64,000 nt of DNA from JAVBLY01 sp031553035 (GCA_031553035.1 JAVBLY010000003.1:1-64000); one strand, 5' to 3'. Counted from the stretch's first letter, positions 1 through 9,602 are shown. The notes: a model not told the origin generated them from the letters alone. Numbers and translations are program-made.

Positions 1-1181
1 AAAATTCTCCTGTCCATCAGCAGGCCCAGGAAAAGATGATATCGTCGGTCCTTGAATATCTTCGAGGCATATCCGTCGTCAAGTCCTTCAACTATGAAGG
101 CGTTGCATCGGAAGGCGTAAAAAAAGCATTCCAGGATCACAGATATATTAACGTCAAAATCGAAGCCGACCATGTGATCACAAATGGATTTCACAGACTC
201 GTTCTTAAGATCGCTGCGGCAGGAGTTGTTCTTGTATCTTCGGTCATGACCTTAAACGGCAACATGGAACTCTACGTGCTTCTTATGATGCTCATGTTCT
301 CATTTGTTATCTTCACAAGAGTCGAAGAAGTCAGCATGGCCCTCCATGTCTTTACTATGCTCAGAACTATATTGGACAAACTGGAAAATATCGAAGATGC
401 CCAGTTCATAGATCTTGACAGCAAAGAAACAGATATCTCAGATCCGTCCATTGAATTTAAAGATGTGTCATTCTCATATGAAGACCGGGGCATCATAAAA
501 AATGTCAGTTTCAAAGTCCCCGAAAAGTCCGTCACCGCTGTGGTAGGTCCGTCGGGAAGCGGTAAGACAACATTGACCAAGCTTATGACAAGGTTCTACG
601 ACATCGATAAAGGCAATATAAAAATCGGAAACGACGATATCCGTGAATTCAAATGCGATTCACTTCTTCAGAATTTCAGCATGGTGTTTCAGAATGTATA
701 TCTTTTCAGGGATACAATAGCAAACAATATAAAATTCGGAAATCCCGAGGCCTCCGAGGAAGAAATAATCAACGCGGCCAAGGCCGCCAACTGTCATGAA
801 TTCATATCCGGACTGCCTGACGGTTATGATACCGTCATCGGAGACGGCGGAAGCACACTTTCCGGCGGTGAAAAGCAGAGAGTATCCATAGCAAGAGCCA
901 TACTCAAGGATGCACCCATAATCATTCTTGATGAGGCGACGGCAAGCGTGGATCCGGAGAACGAACATGCTATACAGACAGCCATCGGGAATCTCATAGC
1001 CGATAAAACCCTTGTCGTCATCGCCCACAGACTGGCTACTGTCAGAAATGCGGATCAGATCCTGGTCCTGGATGACGGAAAACTGGCTCAGCAAGGAACC
1101 CACGATGAACTCATAGAGGCAGGCGGTCTTTATAAAAAATTCTGGGATATAAGATCACAGGCTGAAAGCTGGCAGATTTAA
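1..1181 (+). CDS. ABC transporter, permease-ATPase half-transporter (5' end outside window)
   Basis: The reading frame is open from base 3 and continues upstream of the window, so only the C-terminal part is present; the first ATG at 36 is internal. The visible part starts in the last membrane helices of an exporter-type permease domain. A complete nucleotide-binding domain follows, with Walker A GPSGSGKTT, signature LSGGEKQRVSIARAI, Walker B IIILDEATASVD and the H-loop in VIAHRLATV. This is the usual fused layout of type-I (MsbA/LmrA-like) exporters, which often work as heterodimers, so a partner probably lies upstream. Substrate unknown. The tail ends in QAESWQI, closely matched by a relic near 4.15 kb. 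It converges on the MATE gene. Confidence 0.93.
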   Translation, partial: NSPVHQQAQEKMISSVLEYLRGISVVKSFNYEGVASEGVKKAFQDHRYINVKIEADHVITNGFHRLVLKIAAAGVVLVSSVMTLNGNMELYVLLMMLMFSFVIFTRVEEVSMALHVFTMLRTILDKLENIEDAQFIDLDSKETDISDPSIEFKDVSFSYEDRGIIKNVSFKVPEKSVTAVVGPSGSGKTTLTKLMTRFYDIDKGNIKIGNDDIREFKCDSLLQNFSMVFQNVYLFRDTIANNIKFGNPEASEEEIINAAKAANCHEFISGLPDGYDTVIGDGGSTLSGGEKQRVSIARAILKDAPIIILDEATASVDPENEHAIQTAIGNLIADKTLVVIAHRLATVRNADQILVLDDGKLAQQGTHDELIEAGGLYKKFWDIRSQAESWQI

Positions 1182-1186
1182 TATCT

Positions 1187-1206
1187 GCCGGCTCTAAAAA
1201 GCCGGT
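1187..1206. terminator. Hairpin between convergent genes, possible bidirectional terminator
   Basis: CCGGCT and AGCCGG form a 6-bp GC-rich stem with a CTAAAA loop in the 28-bp gap between the convergent ABC and MATE genes. There is no good U-run on either side, so termination is inferred from position only. Confidence 0.4.
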
Positions 1207-1209
1207 CAA

Positions 1210-2586
1210 CTAACTTACTTGCCCTCCTCCATCAAGGTGGGCATTTATTCTTTCTCGGTCCAGCTTTTTAAATTGTACTATAAGGATAACGATGCCTATG
1301 ACCAAAATTATCACATCATTGAGAGGTATGGCTGCCCAGATACCTTTAGTCCCCATAAATAGTGGAAGTATCTTTACCAGCGGCACTATGAGAAGCACCT
1401 GTCTTAAAACCGTTATTATTATTGCAGGCAATGCTTTACCGAGAGCCTGTAGATATGTCATGATCATTATAAGCAATCCGTAACTGAAGAACACGGAAAA
1501 CATCAGTCTGAAATCAGCTACTCCCCCTTCGACTATTTCAGGGTCGGTTATGAAACTGCTCAGTATCTGACCGGGGAACAGCTGGATTATGAGGAAGAAA
1601 AATCCCGCCAAAACTGTACCTCCCAAAATGAAAACTTTAGTGAATTTCTTGACCCGGTCATACTGCTTTGCACCGTAATTAGTCCCGACTGCCGGCTGGA
1701 ACCCCTGACTCATGCCCCATATGGGAACAAATGAAAACTGCATAACCCTCTGGGCGGCGCCCATCAGAGCTATGTCGGCATATGTACCCATTTTTGCAAT
1801 TGTGCTGTAGATCACTGCCATCTGTACCAAAAACATAATCTGCATCATTGCACCGGAAAGTCCTACCCCCATCATTTCACCGAAAATATTTTTAAATATG
1901 CCTATCCTTTTGAATTTGACTACAGGGCTGAATTTTTTGAAATATATGAATGTCGCTACCGCCTGGAGAAACTGGGCGATTACAGTGGCTATTGCAGCGC
2001 CCTCAGCTCCTCTTTCTCCCATCATATGTATGAATATGGGGTCCAGTATTATATTTAGCAGCGCTCCTGCGCCCATGATAACCATGGCGACCACCATTCT
2101 GCCTTCTGCACGTATTATCATGTTTGCCGACTGCATGAAATTCACAAAGAAAGAACCGATATATATTATTCTCAGATATCGGGTCCCGATCTCAAGCAGC
2201 TCTCCGTCTGCGCCGCCAAGCCTTAAAAGCTGGGGAGCAAATATGGTTCCAAGAACCATGACCAATGCAGACAACATTAACACAGAAAGGATCAGATTGC
2301 CCATTATCTTATCGACCTTGTCCTGATCCTTTGCGCCTATTGCCCTTGATAATACGGAGCCGGATCCCATGCCTACAAGAACGGCTATCCCGTTATTTAT
2401 GAGAACGAACGGAGCTGTGATGGAAACTGCACTCATTGATACAACACCGACCATTTGCCCGATAAAAATCATATCTACAAGCGGATACAGGCCTACGATG
2501 GCCTGTCCTATAATCGCAGGCAGACTTAGCTTTATCATCAGGCTTACTGTGCCTCCTTCTAAAAGCTGTGTTCGTTTTTCATTCAT
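1210..2586 (-). CDS. MATE family multidrug/cation efflux transporter
   Basis: This 458-aa, strongly hydrophobic protein has about 12 membrane segments and the two-fold layout and length of MATE (MatE) transporters. The N-terminal stretch LSLPAIIGQAIVGLYPLVDM is typical of the bacterial branch. These proteins export drugs or metabolites using Na+ or H+; the substrate here cannot be told. The start ATG follows AAGGGG with good spacing. A consensus-like promoter and a GTTAGC-CATT-GCTAAC palindrome lie just upstream, so expression is probably repressible by a regulator encoded elsewhere. Confidence 0.9.
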   Translation of the reverse strand: MNEKRTQLLEGGTVSLMIKLSLPAIIGQAIVGLYPLVDMIFIGQMVGVVSMSAVSITAPFVLINNGIAVLVGMGSGSVLSRAIGAKDQDKVDKIMGNLILSVLMLSALVMVLGTIFAPQLLRLGGADGELLEIGTRYLRIIYIGSFFVNFMQSANMIIRAEGRMVVAMVIMGAGALLNIILDPIFIHMMGERGAEGAAIATVIAQFLQAVATFIYFKKFSPVVKFKRIGIFKNIFGEMMGVGLSGAMMQIMFLVQMAVIYSTIAKMGTYADIALMGAAQRVMQFSFVPIWGMSQGFQPAVGTNYGAKQYDRVKKFTKVFILGGTVLAGFFFLIIQLFPGQILSSFITDPEIVEGGVADFRLMFSVFFSYGLLIMIMTYLQALGKALPAIIITVLRQVLLIVPLVKILPLFMGTKGIWAAIPLNDVIILVIGIVILIVQFKKLDRERINAHLDGGGQVS

Positions 2587-2608
2587 TATGTTCCCCTTCC
2601 TTTACTCG

Positions 2609-2624
2609 GTTAGCCATTGCTAAC
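2609..2624. promoter_or_regulatory. Palindromic operator upstream of MATE gene
   Basis: GTTAGC-CATT-GCTAAC is a perfect 6-4-6 inverted repeat between the predicted start of transcription (about 2630) and the MATE start codon. A dimeric repressor such as a MarR or TetR type would fit (inference). Confidence 0.55.
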
Positions 2625-2636
2625 TGATGCAGTGTT

Positions 2637-2665
2637 ATACTACTATGTTTTTTTAAACTTGTCAA
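2637..2665 (-). promoter_or_regulatory. Promoter of MATE gene
   Basis: On the minus strand TTGACA (2660-2665) is followed after 17 bp by TAGTAT (2637-2642). The -35 is a perfect match and the -10 fair. Confidence 0.55.
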
Positions 2666-2800
2666 GATATGGATGATGACAGATATGGATGATGAAGGAT
2701 TCGGGGATTAAAAGTCACTGCTTTCTGTTTAGGAATATGGAGGTAATATTGCAAAAGCCCGATTATGTGCAAGTGATACACCGAGATTGATTATTTGCAT

Positions 2801-2838
2801 AACCTTAACCCCTCCGAATCTGCGGAGGGGTTGAGGTT
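2801..2838 (-). terminator. Long GC-rich hairpin downstream of InlB-repeat gene
   Basis: A 15-bp stem with one G-U wobble (AACCTTAACCCCTCC against its complement, 8-nt loop) lies 43 bp past the stop of the 2881-3849 gene. There is only a weak U-rich tail. The neighbouring stretch 2665-2700 holds two near-tandem copies of AGATATGGATGATGA and nothing else recognised. Confidence 0.55.
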
Positions 2839-2880
2839 ACTGGTATGGTTATTGGATATGAACTGCTTCTTTTCTTTCAA

Positions 2881-3849
2881 TTAAGAGCCGATAAGGCCTA
2901 AATATGTCGGCATATCCGGCGTTATGAAGCTTTTGCCAATTACAGAACTGTATCTGATTGAGATTATTAAATCGTTTGAGATGGAGGCTGTATATATTGA
3001 ATGTCCATCGTCATGAATAAAATTTTGTACATTGATGGATGCGGCAAAGGTCTTCGGGGGCACAGCTGTTTTTATATTGCAAAGACTTCCTGCAGTTGAG
3101 ATAACAAATATTAATTTGTTATCTACGTCAAAGTAAAATTTGTCTCCATTGACACGGCTTGCATTATAATCACCCTCAAAGGTTTCATCCTTCGTGTCAT
3201 CTTCTTTTTTTATGTCAGGAAAGACTTTCTGCACTTCTTCATATGATTTGCCGATTAAGCCTTTATATATTTCATAATTTGTGGTCCACTTTGCAGTAAG
3301 TGTACTGTTTCCTGCTATGTTGTAGGTATTTGCAGGTGTTATCTTTGCGCCGCCGGAGTTATACCAACCAAGAAAAATGCCATAATCATTGGATGGGGCC
3401 GGAAGTGTTCCGTAAGTGCCGTTATATTTCACTGTTTTGCTTGCGGGAGACACTGTGCCGCCATTTGCATTGAATGTGACGGTATATGTATTTGCTGTCC
3501 ACCTTGCATACAGCCTGGTGCTCTTTTTGATTTTGGTTTTCTTTGATACTTTTTTGCCGCCAGATTTCTTGGTGTACCAGCCCTTAAGTGTATAGCCGGT
3601 TCTCTTTACCTTGGGCAGAGTACCTAGCTTCTTGCCCTTTGTGATCTTCTTGCTGTATGATTTTTTCTTTGCGTATTTCTTGGCGGTGAATTTGCCGCCG
3701 TTGGCACTGTATGTGACCTTGACCTTCTTGGCCGCCGCATCCACTGAATAGCTTCCGCTAAGTACCGGCAATGCGAATATGCCGGCTATCATTACCGTGA
3801 TAATAAGTGCAGATATGATGTTTCTTGTTTTCTTCATTTTTGTTAACAT
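2881..3849 (-). CDS. Secreted InlB B-repeat (Listeria-Bacteroides repeat) protein
   Basis: I place the start at ATG 3849, because GGGAGG sits 6 nt before it; a longer frame to 3897 has no ribosome site. The 322-aa product begins with a basic stretch and a hydrophobic segment (signal peptide or anchor). It then has two InlB B-type repeats ending in LKGWYTKKSGG..LYARW and FLGWYNSGG..LTAKW. The C-terminal part begins GLIGKSYEEVQKVFPDI, a repeat-like start shared with DUF3862/SmpA-type domains, and ends in an unrecognised region. No LPxTG sorting motif is visible, so attachment is unclear. It is probably cell-surface or secreted and related to the two proteins at 11.4-13.9 kb. Confidence 0.8.
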   Translation of the reverse strand: MLTKMKKTRNIISALIITVMIAGIFALPVLSGSYSVDAAAKKVKVTYSANGGKFTAKKYAKKKSYSKKITKGKKLGTLPKVKRTGYTLKGWYTKKSGGKKVSKKTKIKKSTRLYARWTANTYTVTFNANGGTVSPASKTVKYNGTYGTLPAPSNDYGIFLGWYNSGGAKITPANTYNIAGNSTLTAKWTTNYEIYKGLIGKSYEEVQKVFPDIKKEDDTKDETFEGDYNASRVNGDKFYFDVDNKLIFVISTAGSLCNIKTAVPPKTFAASINVQNFIHDDGHSIYTASISNDLIISIRYSSVIGKSFITPDMPTYLGLIGS

Positions 3850-4117
3850 TTTAGCCCTCCCATTGGCGCTGTTATAAGTTTGGTGCATTATCCCCACTTT
3901 TATACCACAAACCTAAGGCTTTGTCTTGTCGCTAAAATTTACTACAAGGAGAAAAAGCCGCATTTTTCAATGGTCAGGGCGGTTATTTTTTTGAAATTTG
4001 CAGTTGTTTTTTGAAATTCTGAAGGTTTGGGAGGGCCGACCCATATATTCAGGGCATATTTTCCACATGAAATACATGTGAAATCTTACCTTGGAGACAC
4101 CAGATTTAGATATATAA

Positions 4118-4189
4118 GCGTTTGATTATATTCACCGAAAAAATGGCAAGTACGGAAAATACAATCAGGCTGAAGACTGGCAAATTTGA
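4118..4189 (+). pseudogene. Relic of an ABC transporter C-terminus
   Basis: In the 360-bp gap between the InlB gene and prfB, a plus-strand frame reads A-F-D-Y-I-H-R-K-N-G then ends NQAEDWQI-stop. This matches the end of the ABC exporter at 1-1181 (QAESWQI-stop) at both protein and DNA level. A stop lies just upstream (4115-4117), so only the last 23 codons remain recognisable. It probably is the stub of a second exporter lost by deletion. The rest of 3900-4117 is AT-rich with short repeats and no other feature. Confidence 0.45.
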
Positions 4190-4211
4190 TATTTGCAAAA
4201 GGGGAATTTGA

Positions 4212-5310
4212 CTATTTCTGCTTCAGCTTCTCATTGATAAAGTAATCCAGATCCCCGTCCATAACGGCATCAACATTACCGGTTTCTGCATCTGTCCGAT
4301 GATCCTTGACCATTGAATACGGATGAAAAACATAAGAGCGAATCTGACTGCCCCAGGTTATCTGGCTGTAATCGCCTGCCAACTCTGCAAGATTTTCCTT
4401 ATGTTCTCTTTCGGCAAGCTCCACAAGCTTTGACTTGAGAATCCTCATGGCGACTTCCCGGTTCTGATGCTGGGATCTTTCGTTCTGACACGATACTACT
4501 ATATTAGTGGGTATATGGGTGATCCTGATAGCAGAGTCTGTCGTGTTGACATGCTGACCGCCGGCTCCGCTTGATCTGTAGGTATCGATTCTGATGTCAT
4601 CAGGGCTTATATCTATATCTATATCGTCTTCGATCTCAGGCATCACATCCACAGAGGAAAAAGAAGTATGCCTTCTCCCCGATGAATCGAACGGCGAGAT
4701 CCTTACGATCCTGTGGACGCCTTTTTCGTTTCTGAGATAGCCGTAGGCATTCTCTCCCTCAACGAGAAAAGTGGCGCTTTTTATCCCGCCTTCCGGATCT
4801 GCCTGAAGATCCCACATCTTTACTTTATAGCCTTTCTTTTCTGCATATCTGGTGTACATTCGAAGAAGCATTTCAGCCCAGTCCTGAGCATCTGTCCCGC
4901 CGGAACCGGCATGAATTGAAACGATGGCATTGTTGCTGTCATATTCGCCGTCGAGAAGAGTAGCCAGCATCACCGATTCAAATTCCTTGTTCCAGCTGCT
5001 ATTGGCATCGGTGATCTCAGAAACCATCTCGGTGGCACTTTCTTCTTCGGCAAGCTCAATAAGAACCTGAATATCTTCAAGTTCTGTTTCAAGACTCCTA
5101 TATTTATTTACCTTGCCTTCAAGGGATTTTTTTTCTTTGAGGACTTTCTGGGCTTTTTGATGGTCGTCCCAGAAGTTTTCCTGTTCGGTTTGTGTGGTTA
5201 TTTCACCCAGCTTTTTAGTAAGACCGGCCAGGTCAAAGGGACTCACCCAATTCTTTGAGACCGGCCTTTTTATCAGTCAGTCCTGATTTTATTGTTTCTA
5301 GTTCGATCAT
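4212..5310 (-). CDS. prfB: Peptide chain release factor 2 (programmed +1 frameshift)
   Basis: RF2 recognises UGA/UAA stop codons and hydrolyses peptidyl-tRNA. The coding region is in two frames. The first runs from ATG 5310 for 25 codons (MIELETIKSGLTDKK...) to an in-frame TGA at 5233-5235. The ribosome shifts +1 on CTT-TGA-C and continues with DLAGLTKK to 4212, giving about 365 aa. The catalytic GGQ is in SSGAGGQHVNTTDSA, and the SPF-type stop-recognition loop region is in HRIVRISPFDSSGRRHTSF. The ORF beginning at 5246 is only the second part. It follows secA on the same strand. Confidence 0.96.
5232..5240 (-). promoter_or_regulatory. RF2 programmed frameshift site
   Basis: On the minus strand the sequence is GGGTGAGTCCCTTTGAC: codon 25 is CTT, the next codon is TGA, followed by C. 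This is the classic slippery CUU-UGA-C of prfB. A GGGTGAG stretch upstream may act as the stimulatory Shine-Dalgarno-like element. Low RF2 stalls the ribosome at UGA and promotes the shift, giving autoregulation (known for the family). Confidence 0.93.
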
Positions 5311-5461
5311 TCAATCATCACATCCTTCTTTGCTTGACTTTTTTGCCGATTACAGCGTTGTTGTTCTCTCTTTCCTTCGTTACGTACTTCAGTACGCGCA
5401 TCAGTCAATCGCTCACACGCCTTGTACTCGACAAAAAATCCTGCGCAATAGTTCTAATAGT

Positions 5462-5499
5462 GGTAAATTGTCTTAAATGCGAATTTAAGACATTTTACC
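5462..5499 (-). terminator. 17-bp hairpin overlapping the secA stop codon
   Basis: GGTAAATTGTCTTAAAT and its complement (one mismatch) flank a 4-nt loop GCGA. The stem includes the secA stop (5485-5487). No U-run follows, so it may be a 3'-end stabiliser or processing site rather than a terminator. The following 5325-5460 stretch has no gene. Confidence 0.45.
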
Positions 5500-8262
5500 G
5501 CAACAATTTTTGTATTTTTTGCCTGATCCGCAGGGGCAGGGGTCGTTTCTTCCCACCTTGGGAGTGTCTCTTCTGATTGTTTCCTGCCTCGGTTCATCAT
5601 CAGGATATTCGCCATCCTCATACTCTTCGGGATATTCTTCGTATCCGTCGGTACCGGTACGCTCCCCGAAGTAGGACTCATCCAGTTCTTCTTCCTTCTT
5701 TTCCTTACCGCTGCCTACAACACGTTTTCTCTCGGTTCTGGTTTCAACAGTTGCATTGTAGCAGAATTTGACGGTATCTTCTTTGATTGATTCGGTCATC
5801 AGTTCGAACATGTCGAAGCCTTCATTTGCATATGCCATTGCCGGATCCTGCTGACCTAAGGCTCTCAGTCCGATACCGTGTCTCAGCTGATCCATGGCAT
5901 CGATGTGATCCATCCACATATTGTCGGTTACTCTTAAAAGAACCATTCTTTCGAGGTCTCTCATGGTTTCATCGCCTATTTCCGATTCTTTGGTTTCGTA
6001 TAATTTGAGGAAATCATCGTATATATGTTCCCTGAGATCGTCAACTGTCAGCCCATGCATGTCATCTTCATTATATTTTTTAAGCTTATAGTTTCGGGAT
6101 ATCTGCTTGAGCTGTTCGCCAAGATGTTCGAAATCCCACTCTTCTGCATACTTGGCACCCATAACCGCATTATCCACGGCCTCATTGACCATGTCTTCCG
6201 TCATGCTCAGGATCCTCTCACGAAGATCTTCGCCAAAGAGGACTTTTCTTCTGTCTGCGTATATGGCTTCTCTCTGTTTGTTCATGACGTTATCATACTG
6301 AAGTACATATTTTCTGATTCCGAAGTTCCTGCTCTCAACCTTCTTCTGTGCATTCTCGATTTGTTTTGTGAGCATATTGGCTTCGATAGGTTCATCTTCC
6401 TCAACACCCAGCCTGTCGACTACGGCTTTCATTCTGTCGCCGCCGAACAATCTTAACAGTTCATCTTCCATGGATATGAAAAACTGTGTCGAACCCGGGT
6501 CGCCCTGACGTCCGGAACGGCCCCTCAGCTGATTGTCGATACGCCTTGATTCATGCCTTTCGGTACCGATTATATGAAGACCGCCAAGCTCAATGACCTG
6601 CTTCTGCTCACCGGATCTTTCTTCCGCATATTTATGGAGAAGTGTGTTATATTTTTCCCGGGCCTCAATTAATACTTCATCTTCCAAAGGCACAAAGCTT
6701 GATGCAAATGAAATACTGTCTTCGTCATATCCATGTTTTCTCATGTCCTTCTTGGCTTCGAAATCGGGATTGCCGCCCAGTATGATATCGGTACCTCGAC
6801 CGGCCATGTTGGTTGCGATTGTAACTGCACCTAAACGTCCCGCTTCCGATACGATCTCGGCTTCTTTCTCGTGATGCTTGGCGTTAAGTACATTATGCTT
6901 GATGCCCCGTTTCTTGAGAAGTCCGCTTATAAGTTCCGAATTCTCGATCGATATGGTTCCAACCAGAACAGGCTGACCGACTTCGTGAGCCACTGCTATG
7001 TTTTCTACGATGGCACTGAATTTGCCGCCAGCTGTTTTGTAGATAGAGTCTTCCATATCGGCTCTGACTATCGGTTTATTTGTGGGGATCTGAACAACGT
7101 CCATGTTGTAGATCTCGGTGAATTCCTCTTCCTCGGTCTTGGCTGTACCGGTCATTCCTGCCAGCTTCTGATACATCCTGAAATAGTTCTGTATGGTGAT
7201 GGTTGCAAGTGTCTTCGATTCCTGTTTGACCTTGAGGCCTTCTTTGGCTTCAATTGCCTGATGCAGTCCTTCGCTGTAACGACGACCGTACATGAGACGT
7301 CCTGTGAACTCGTCGACGATGATTATCTCGCCGTCTTTCACAACATAATCAACATCCTTTTTCATCATGAATCTTGCCTTGAGAGCCTGATTGATATGAT
7401 GATTCAGTTCCATATTTTCAGGATCGGAAAAGTTGTCTATCTTAAAATGTTCTTCTGTTTTTAAGACCCCGTCGTCAGACAGATTGATAGTTTCGTCTTT
7501 CTCGTCCATTTTGTAATCAACATCCCGCTTGAGGCCTTTGACATATTTGTCCGCCGTTCCGTACATGGTAGTGGATTTCTCTCCCTGTCCGGAAATTATG
7601 AGCGGGGTTCTCGCTTCGTCAATCAGTATACTGTCCACCTCGTCGACGATGGCGTAATTAAGAGGCTTCTGCATCAGCTCTTCCTCGTATATGACCATAT
7701 TGTCTCTCAGATAGTCGAATCCGAATTCATTGTTGGTTCCGTAAGTTATATCGGCGCGATATGCTTCCTGACGGTCTTCACCTTCAACTCCGTGGATGAC
7801 GCAACCGACGGTCAGTCCCAGAAAAGTATATAGCTTACCCATCCATTCCATATCACGATTTGCCAGATAGTCATTGACCGTGACTACATGAACGCCGTCG
7901 CCGGTAAGAGCATTGAGATAGGCAGGCAAGGTTGCAACTAAAGTTTTACCTTCACCGGTCTTCATCTCTGAGATCCTTCCCTGATGGAGAGCGATCCCGC
8001 CGATGACCTGAACTTTAAAGTGCTTCATGCCCAAACTTCTCCAGGCGGCTTCACGGCAGACGGCAAACGCTTCCGGTAAAAGATCGTCAAGACTTTCTCC
8101 CGCCTGTGCTCTTTCTCTGAACTCGGCAGTTTTTTTACGAAGATCGTCATCGGTCAATTGTTCTGTTTCATTTTCCAGTACCATGACCTGGTCTGCGATC
8201 TTATCAAGTTTCTTGACTTCCTTTTCGTTGAAGTCTCCGAATACTTTTTTAAATAATCCCAT
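5485..8262 (-). CDS. secA: Preprotein translocase ATPase SecA
   Basis: SecA is the motor that pushes preproteins through SecYEG. The 925-aa product has the DEAD-type motor motifs: Walker A MKTGEGKTL, Walker B region DEVDSILIDEARTPLI, and motif V/VI parts NMAGRGTDIILGG and QLRGRSGRQGDPG. It ends with an acidic linker and the zinc-binding SEC-C tail RNDPCPCGSGKKYKNCC, which contacts SecB or ribosomes in other species. Full length. The start ATG has AAGGAAGG upstream and the gene follows lysC by 23 bp, so lysC-secA-prfB are probably co-transcribed. Confidence 0.98.
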   Translation of the reverse strand: MGLFKKVFGDFNEKEVKKLDKIADQVMVLENETEQLTDDDLRKKTAEFRERAQAGESLDDLLPEAFAVCREAAWRSLGMKHFKVQVIGGIALHQGRISEMKTGEGKTLVATLPAYLNALTGDGVHVVTVNDYLANRDMEWMGKLYTFLGLTVGCVIHGVEGEDRQEAYRADITYGTNNEFGFDYLRDNMVIYEEELMQKPLNYAIVDEVDSILIDEARTPLIISGQGEKSTTMYGTADKYVKGLKRDVDYKMDEKDETINLSDDGVLKTEEHFKIDNFSDPENMELNHHINQALKARFMMKKDVDYVVKDGEIIIVDEFTGRLMYGRRYSEGLHQAIEAKEGLKVKQESKTLATITIQNYFRMYQKLAGMTGTAKTEEEEFTEIYNMDVVQIPTNKPIVRADMEDSIYKTAGGKFSAIVENIAVAHEVGQPVLVGTISIENSELISGLLKKRGIKHNVLNAKHHEKEAEIVSEAGRLGAVTIATNMAGRGTDIILGGNPDFEAKKDMRKHGYDEDSISFASSFVPLEDEVLIEAREKYNTLLHKYAEERSGEQKQVIELGGLHIIGTERHESRRIDNQLRGRSGRQGDPGSTQFFISMEDELLRLFGGDRMKAVVDRLGVEEDEPIEANMLTKQIENAQKKVESRNFGIRKYVLQYDNVMNKQREAIYADRRKVLFGEDLRERILSMTEDMVNEAVDNAVMGAKYAEEWDFEHLGEQLKQISRNYKLKKYNEDDMHGLTVDDLREHIYDDFLKLYETKESEIGDETMRDLERMVLLRVTDNMWMDHIDAMDQLRHGIGLRALGQQDPAMAYANEGFDMFELMTESIKEDTVKFCYNATVETRTERKRVVGSGKEKKEEELDESYFGERTGTDGYEEYPEEYEDGEYPDDEPRQETIRRDTPKVGRNDPCPCGSGKKYKNCCGKMS

Positions 8263-8285
8263 TTAGTGTTTCCTTCCTTGATTCT

Positions 8286-9602
8286 CTAATCTACAAATGC
8301 ATTGTAGATTGCCTTGATGGCTGTTTCAAAGTCTCTGTTCTTTACCCCTACGATTATATTCATTTCACTTGAGCCCTGATCGATCATTCTTATATTTACC
8401 TTTGCTTCGCGAAGCGCATCGAATAGGGTTGCGGCAACGCCGGGTTTTGAAGCCATACGTGCACCTACAGTGGCGATAAGAGCCATATTTTCATATACTT
8501 CCACTGTTTCGGCCCTCGTCTGAAGCTTCATTTCTTCTATGACATCGTCAAGATTGTCTTCAAGATATTTCTTTGCAATGATCAGGGATACTGTATCTAT
8601 GCCCGTTGGAAGATGCTCCAGCGGGATATCGTATTCTTCGAGTACTGTCAGCAGTTTTCTGATAAAACCGACTTCCGTACTCAGATTGTTCTTGTATATT
8701 GCGATAACCACAAAATCCTTTGTGCCGGCGATTCCGGTCACAACTGATCCATTTACCTTCTTTGCTTCAGCTGTGATTATTGTTCCCGGATCCTGGGGCC
8801 TGTTTGTATTCCTTATATTAATCGGTATGTTTTCTTCCCTTGCAGGTGTTATCGCACTCTCGTGGAGAACGGAAGCTCCCATATAGGAAAGTTCTCTGAG
8901 CTCCATATATGAAATGTTGCTTATTGGCTTTGCATCCTTGACGATCCTTGGATCGGCCATGAGAAAGCCAGACACATCGGTCCAGTTCTCATAGATATCA
9001 GCATCAGCTGCTTTTGCCACGATTGCACCTGTTATGTCGGAGCCGCCTCTTGAAAATGTCTTGATCTTACCGCTTTTCTTATATGATCCATAAAATCCCG
9101 GAAGAACTGCATTCTTATGTTTCTTAAGTTCTTTTTTAAGGTTCTTGTTGGATTCTTCTGATAGGAAATGTCCTCTGTCATCAAATACCAATATATCTTT
9201 TGTATCAACAAAATCGTAGCCAAGAAATGCGGCTATTACTATGGCATTGAGATATTCGCCTCTGCTTGCGATATAATCTTCCGATGCGCCTTTTTCTATT
9301 TCTTTTTTGATCTCTTCAAACTGGGCAACCAGACCAACTTTGACATCCAGATCAAGTTCCATTGCTATGAACCTGTCGTAGATCACCTGGAAAACCTGAT
9401 CATAAGGAACGTTGTGGTCCTTATGTGTCTTGCAAAGGTACAAAAGATCGGTTATTTTGTTATCGTCGTCGAATCTCTTTCCCGGTGCTGAAACTACTAT
9501 GTAGCGCCTGTCTTTATCGGCGCTGATTATTTCCTTTGTCTTTCTTACCTGTATGCCATCGGCTACGGATGAGCCTCCAAATTTTGCTACTTTTACTCCC
9601 AT
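8286..9602 (-). CDS. lysC: Aspartate kinase
   Basis: This enzyme phosphorylates aspartate, the first step to lysine, threonine and methionine. The 438-aa protein has the amino-acid-kinase start KFGGSSVADG, the substrate loop FSRGGSDITGAI, and two C-terminal ACT domains (from about residue 300; GVAATLFDALREAKVNIRMI in the second). These usually give feedback inhibition. It lies between metK and secA; the metK link suggests a shared methionine/SAM context. Single-function aspartokinase, no homoserine dehydrogenase domain. Confidence 0.95.
   Translation of the reverse strand: MGVKVAKFGGSSVADGIQVRKTKEIISADKDRRYIVVSAPGKRFDDDNKITDLLYLCKTHKDHNVPYDQVFQVIYDRFIAMELDLDVKVGLVAQFEEIKKEIEKGASEDYIASRGEYLNAIVIAAFLGYDFVDTKDILVFDDRGHFLSEESNKNLKKELKKHKNAVLPGFYGSYKKSGKIKTFSRGGSDITGAIVAKAADADIYENWTDVSGFLMADPRIVKDAKPISNISYMELRELSYMGASVLHESAITPAREENIPINIRNTNRPQDPGTIITAEAKKVNGSVVTGIAGTKDFVVIAIYKNNLSTEVGFIRKLLTVLEEYDIPLEHLPTGIDTVSLIIAKKYLEDNLDDVIEEMKLQTRAETVEVYENMALIATVGARMASKPGVAATLFDALREAKVNIRMIDQGSSEMNIIVGVKNRDFETAIKAIYNAFVD

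Noticed and set aside
660..1103. Antisense ORF in the ABC gene
   Set aside because: It is a reverse-strand shadow of a strongly conserved ATPase domain.
5255..5576. Plus-strand ORFs across the secA-prfB gap
   Set aside because: They overlap prfB and secA coding ends in antisense and have no start signals; the codon pattern is not coding-like.
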